Source of the DNA: an uncultured Saprospiraceae bacterium
Lineage (GTDB): Bacteria > Bacteroidota > Bacteroidia > Chitinophagales > Saprospiraceae
Assembly (NCBI GenBank): GCA_937981555.1
Contig: CALJOK010000050.1
Location: 1 to 64,000, forward strand
Direction of reading: 5' to 3'
Length of the DNA stretch: 64,000 nt
A model generated the notes under the pieces. The model saw nothing but the letters and a program-made list of their open reading frames with translations. It had not been told where the DNA came from and ran no database searches. This document shows, piece by piece, positions 60,554-64,000 of this stretch. Each line of letters opens with the position of its first letter. The stretch's first letter is position 1. The translations under genes and the position numbers were made by a program.

Positions 60554-61237
60554 TTATAAAACTTTCTTAGGAATGGTAATGTTTGGAGACTTGTAATAGA
60601 GTGGAGAGAAGTAAGCTACATCGCAAAATTTGCCTTCATCATAATATTTTTTTGCCAAAAAACTAAGATGTTTTGCAGAACAAATTATGGAACTAAATTT
60701 AGCAAAAGGAGAGGTCAAGATTGATTGACATTTCTCTGCTCCATTACCACAAAAAATGATCGTTTCTTCTTTGGAGAAAATATCTTCAAATGCATTTTCT
60801 TCGACGATTAAAGCATTGACAGATTGCTCTTCTTCTCCTTTCAAATTATACATTGCCGTATAGACTTCCATTCGTCTTGCATCAACCATTGGGCAATAGT
60901 GAACCGATTGATTTTCTTCGTTTGCACAAGCCCATGCTAAAGCTTCTAAGGTGTCAATTGCAATCATTGGCTTATCTAGTGCGTAGCAAATTCCTTTGGC
61001 AACAGAGACGCCAATTCGAAGGCCTGTATATGAGCCTGGTCCTTGACTAAGAGCGACTGCATCTAACTCATTTAAAGTTAAACTTACTTCGTCCAAACAA
61101 TCTTGAATAAGTATGGTTAAAGTGGATGCATGACTAAATCCTTTAGCTGTTTCTGCCAAAGCAATTGTTTTCCCATCATGACTTATACTCACAGAGCAAA
61201 TATCTGTCGCGGTCTCTATGCAAAGTATTTTTGACAT
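60554..61237 (-). CDS. tsaB: tRNA threonylcarbamoyladenosine biosynthesis protein TsaB
   Basis: 227 residues. TsaB is the inactive paralogue of TsaD that joins TsaD and TsaE to make t6A37 in ANN-decoding tRNAs. Motifs: LCIETATDICSVSIS start, GFSHASTL, ALSQGPGSYTGLRIGVSVAKGICYA (54-78 region; key G-P-G-S-Y-T-G-L-R), IDTLEALAWA and VDARRMEVY. The metal-binding HxxxH of TsaD is absent, as expected. Length matches. It is 167 bp downstream of ctpA-like gene on the same strand but a terminator lies between, so it has its own promoter. Confidence 0.93.
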   Translation of the reverse strand: MSKILCIETATDICSVSISHDGKTIALAETAKGFSHASTLTILIQDCLDEVSLTLNELDAVALSQGPGSYTGLRIGVSVAKGICYALDKPMIAIDTLEALAWACANEENQSVHYCPMVDARRMEVYTAMYNLKGEEEQSVNALIVEENAFEDIFSKEETIIFCGNGAEKCQSILTSPFAKFSSIICSAKHLSFLAKKYYDEGKFCDVAYFSPLYYKSPNITIPKKVL

Positions 61238-61339
61238 TTGTAAATGTATTGTTATTTGAAAATAAGTTAGGAATAAATGTTGTTATTGCTTTTTTGATCG
61301 TCTAACGAAATGATCAATAAACTCATTTTTTGAAAAATA

Positions 61340-61376
61340 AAAAGCGGCTCAAAAATATAAATTTTGAGCCGCTTTT
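61340..61376 (-). terminator. Rho-independent terminator of the CtpA-like gene
   Basis: Perfect 15-bp arms AAAAGCGGCTCAAAA (61340-61354) and TTTTGAGCCGCTTTT (61362-61376), loop ATATAAA, A/T runs outside. It is 29 bp beyond the CtpA-like stop. Confidence 0.92.
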
Positions 61377-61404
61377 CATCGCAGTTTTTTAAAAGCTTTT
61401 TAGC

Positions 61405-63048
61405 TTATTTATTTTTCAAAAGATCATTGTATTTTTTCTGATCTCTTAAAATGCTAATCGCATCTTTGATCTCTTGATCATTTTTCAATCCCATCTGGAT
61501 TTTTCCCTTCTGGAAATAATAACGACTAACAATTTCTTTTTCAATTTCATTAATGATCGCTTCTTTGTGCTGCTCTAAATCATTCTTTTTCTCTTCCTTG
61601 ATTTTAGCTTTCATACTTGTGATATCGCTTTCGATAGACGCCAAAAGTTTTTCTTCTTTAGCTTGCTTCATCCAAGCTCTCATCATCTTTTCACTTTGGG
61701 TTTCATATTCAAAATTAGTGTCCGCAAGGAATTTTACAAAACCATTAAAATCAGTAAATTCAAATTCTTTCACCGTTCCGATCTTTTCATTCTTAATTGC
61801 AAATTGAGTGGCAAAGTCGAAAATTGCATTTTCTTTTAGCAAACTCTTTATAATACTTACATCGCTTGGGCTTTCCAAGGCTAAGTCTGGTTTTACTCCC
61901 CCACCATCAAGAACCTGTCTTCCATTCCGAGTTTTGAACTCTGCTCTAAGCGAATCTGGAATATCTACTGGCTCACCATTTTTATATTCAACACCTTGGA
62001 TACATCGTCCACTTGGAATGTAATATTTGGCAGTTGTCATTTTTACTCTAGAGTTATAACCTACATCACGAGTATTTTGAACTAATCCTTTTCCATAAGA
62101 TCGTTGACCAACTAAAACTCCTCGATCCAAATCTTGTAAAACACCTGAAACGATTTCAGAAGCAGAAGCAGACCCTTTGTCAATAAGTACGACTAATGGA
62201 ATTTCAGGATCTACAGGTCTATTTAATGTTTTAAAACTTCTATCCCAGTCTACTACTTTTCCTTTTGTAGAAACCACCATTTCGCCTTTTGGAATAAATA
62301 CATTAGAAACATTAACTGCTTCCGTCAATAATCCACCTCCATTTCCTCGAAGGTCAAAGATGACTCCTTTTATATTTGGATTTTCTTCTTTCAATTTCTT
62401 CAAAGCATCTCCTACATTTTTTCCAGCATCTCTCGTAAATGTAGTCAAGGTCAAGTATCCTATATCATCACTCACCATTGAATGATGTGGAACATTTGGT
62501 ACTTTTACTTCATCACGAGTCAAAGAAACTTTCATCTCTCCAGAAGTTCCTGGTCGCTCGATAGTCAAAACCACTTCAGTTCCAGGGAAACCTTTGAGGA
62601 AATCCATGATATCATCGGAAGTTTTTCCTTTAGCAGATTTTCCATCAATTGCTTTAATCACATCTCCTGCTTTCAGACCTGCTTTTTGTGCTGGACAATT
62701 ATCGTAAGGTTCGGTGATCGTAATATAGTCTCCTACTCGCTTGATGATAGCACCAATTCCATTATATTTTCCTTCTGTGATATATCTAAAACCTTCGATT
62801 TCAGACTCAGAGATATAGTTCGTGTAAGGATCCAAAGATTCCAACATCGCATCTACACCTGTTCTCATCAACTTGGCAGGATCTAAATCATCCACATAGT
62901 AAGTGTTGATTTCTTTATAAAGATTAGTGAAAATCTCAATATTTTTAGAAATTTCAAAGTATTTGCCATTGCGTGAATGATCAGCTTTAGTGGCCATTCC
63001 GAGAAAAGCTAAGGCGAAGACGAGTGCTATTTTTGTAATTTGTCTCAT
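61405..63048 (-). CDS. Carboxy-terminal processing protease (CtpA-like, S41 family)
   Basis: 547 residues with a signal peptide (1-22, LVFALAFLGMATKA). Residues 35-85 resemble a tail-specific protease N-domain, 95-180 form a PDZ domain (GIGAIIKRVGDYITITEPYDNCPAQKAGLKAGDVI), 190-390 hold the S41 catalytic domain with Ser295 in GSASASEIVSG and Lys320 in RSYGKGLVQ. The last 150 residues are charged and helical. It degrades or trims periplasmic or lipoprotein substrates from their C-terminus. Alone with its own terminator; start region includes the typical RQITKIALV-type leader. Confidence 0.93.
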   Translation of the reverse strand: MRQITKIALVFALAFLGMATKADHSRNGKYFEISKNIEIFTNLYKEINTYYVDDLDPAKLMRTGVDAMLESLDPYTNYISESEIEGFRYITEGKYNGIGAIIKRVGDYITITEPYDNCPAQKAGLKAGDVIKAIDGKSAKGKTSDDIMDFLKGFPGTEVVLTIERPGTSGEMKVSLTRDEVKVPNVPHHSMVSDDIGYLTLTTFTRDAGKNVGDALKKLKEENPNIKGVIFDLRGNGGGLLTEAVNVSNVFIPKGEMVVSTKGKVVDWDRSFKTLNRPVDPEIPLVVLIDKGSASASEIVSGVLQDLDRGVLVGQRSYGKGLVQNTRDVGYNSRVKMTTAKYYIPSGRCIQGVEYKNGEPVDIPDSLRAEFKTRNGRQVLDGGGVKPDLALESPSDVSIIKSLLKENAIFDFATQFAIKNEKIGTVKEFEFTDFNGFVKFLADTNFEYETQSEKMMRAWMKQAKEEKLLASIESDITSMKAKIKEEKKNDLEQHKEAIINEIEKEIVSRYYFQKGKIQMGLKNDQEIKDAISILRDQKKYNDLLKNK

Positions 63049-63297
63049 GGCTGAGTATAATAAGTTTTATGAAGAAAATTGTCTAGAAAAGAACGAATGT
63101 ATATTAGATTAAATTTTAGAATCATTTACTTTAAAAATAAAGGTAAATAATTTATCACATGTAAACCACTTAATAATCAATTGGAAAACGATGATGATTT
63201 GATATCAAGAGAGAAATCGAGGGGAAATATGATTATTATAAATAATAAAAACAATGCCAAGGAAATAGTAAACGTATGATAATTAGAAATTATCTGA

Positions 63298-64000
63298 TTA
63301 TTCTAGGAATTTTTCTACTATTTTAAGTAATTCTTTCGGCGCTTCGGCATGAACCCAATGTCCCACATTTTCAATGATTTTTAATTTGGCATTTGGGAAA
63401 AGATGTTTTGTTGCCTCAAAATTAGTTTCAGTTATATATTTAGAAAGACCACCTTTGATAAAAAGGGTTGCGCCTTCGTAAATCTCATCTCCTTCTATTT
63501 TTGATAAAATGGCTTGGTAATTTTGATGAATTATAGGCAAGTTCATTTTCCAAACATATTTTCCTTCTTTGTTTCGAGTTAGATTTTTTAATAGAAATTG
63601 CCGCACTCCAAAATCATCAATTTGAGTTTCCAATGAAGCATCAGCTTCCTTCCTACTTGTCGTTTTTTCTAAATCCAAACCTAATAATGCATTAAAAATA
63701 ACTTCATGGCCTCCTTCATAACTTTCATTAGCAATATCTACTACTACTAACTTTTCAACCATATCAGGATAATCTGTTGCGAATTGCATCGCAGTTTTCC
63801 CTCCCATTGAATGGCCAATAATACGAGCGGAATACATCCAATGACTTTCCATAAAGTTTTTCAAATCCTCTGCCATTACTTTGTAGTTAAATTCATCATC
63901 ATGAGGTGATCGACCATGATTACGTTGATCAATGATGTATACAGAGTAGTTTTCTGCTATTTTTTTGGCAATCGTTTGCCAATTGTCGGATGTCCCGAAC
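63298..64000 (-). CDS. Alpha/beta hydrolase, YbfF-like (N-terminus outside window)
   Basis: The frame stays open from the stop at 63298 to the right edge (last complete codon 63999-63997), about 233 residues. The ATG at 63876 is internal: residues before it continue the fold (FGTSDNWQTIA, YIIDQRNHGRSPH). Nucleophile motif GHSMGGKT (Ser), then the oxyanion and cap region, and NVGHWVHAEAPKE with the catalytic His near the C-terminus. YbfF-type esterases act on short acyl esters or acyl-CoA; the substrate is unknown. It is the first gene after a 249-bp gap. Confidence 0.9.
   Translation of the reverse strand, partial: FGTSDNWQTIAKKIAENYSVYIIDQRNHGRSPHDDEFNYKVMAEDLKNFMESHWMYSARIIGHSMGGKTAMQFATDYPDMVEKLVVVDIANESYEGGHEVIFNALLGLDLEKTTSRKEADASLETQIDDFGVRQFLLKNLTRNKEGKYVWKMNLPIIHQNYQAILSKIEGDEIYEGATLFIKGGLSKYITETNFEATKHLFPNAKLKIIENVGHWVHAEAPKELLKIVEKFLE

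Noticed and set aside
62482-62886. 134-residue plus-strand frame antisense to the CtpA-like gene
   Set aside because: Antisense shadow rich in Phe and Ser; the minus-strand gene is fully conserved.
63298-63876. ATG at 63876 as start of the hydrolase
   Set aside because: The frame continues to the window edge with conserved residues (QRNHGRSP), so the gene starts outside.

Overview
This is an AT-rich (roughly one third G+C) chromosomal window from a member of the Bacteroidota, most likely a free-living, possibly marine, gliding-type lineage near Saprospiria or Flavobacteriia. Evidence: four secreted proteins end in type IX secretion (T9SS) type A sorting domains, a PorZ-like T9SS component is present, several genes are preceded by the Bacteroidota -7 promoter element TAnnTTTG, Shine-Dalgarno motifs are scarce, and the glycyl-tRNA synthetase is the single-chain form. 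I saw no rRNA, tRNA, IS element, prophage, integrase or CRISPR array.

Layout. 1-16.8 kb: 3' end of an unknown gene, a T9SS cargo protein, a PRMT-like methyltransferase, clpB, a secreted multidomain esterase, a 46-residue membrane protein missed by length cut-offs, a trans-3-hydroxyproline dehydratase, a TrpF-like barrel, a TerB-like protein, prfC, glycyl-tRNA synthetase and an OmpA/TSP3 outer-membrane protein. 17-31 kb: inositol-monophosphatase-family enzyme, MacB/FtsX-type permease, two unknown exported proteins, nadD, porZ, bshA (bacillithiol) and a 1299-residue CUB/FN3/SprB T9SS cargo protein. 31-40 kb: a MerR regulator with a cobalamin-type domain lacking its ligands, a YfhO-family membrane protein, a YceI lipoprotein, an SdiA-regulated-like lipoprotein and a 1342-residue protein with tandem class III cyclase domains, an AAA ATPase and TPRs, resembling animal soluble adenylyl cyclase. 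40-43.3 kb: a 41-bp tandem repeat array (about ten copies) and a block of three poorly conserved secreted proteins. 43.4-50.9 kb: rfaE2, a flippase-like membrane protein, a three-gene SurA/parvulin periplasmic chaperone cluster, a secreted HExxH protein and an alkyltransferase-like protein. 51-64 kb: mostly housekeeping (YqeY, rsmA, M17 aminopeptidase, pdxA, GH73 glucosaminidase, DksA/TraR-like, lspA, two ArsR-type regulators, tsaB, CtpA protease) and an alpha/beta hydrolase running off the right edge.

Functional themes are envelope biogenesis and protein export (PorZ and its T9SS cargo, three parvulins, OmpA, LspA, CtpA, GH73, RfaE2), translation and protein quality control (ClpB, RF3, GlyRS, RsmA, TsaB) and cofactor synthesis (NadD, PdxA, BshA). 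Most genes are single units bounded by clear hairpin terminators; long operons are rare. The least explained features are the 41-bp repeat array beside the cyclase gene, a set of palindromic repeats whose arms are themselves palindromic, and several enzymes or regulators with altered key residues (TrpF-like 51277-51927, alkyltransferase-like 50548-50871, MerR 30981-31883, DksA-like 57914-58294). I did not find a clearly novel multigene system; the sAC-like cyclase with its adjacent repeat array is the best candidate for follow-up.
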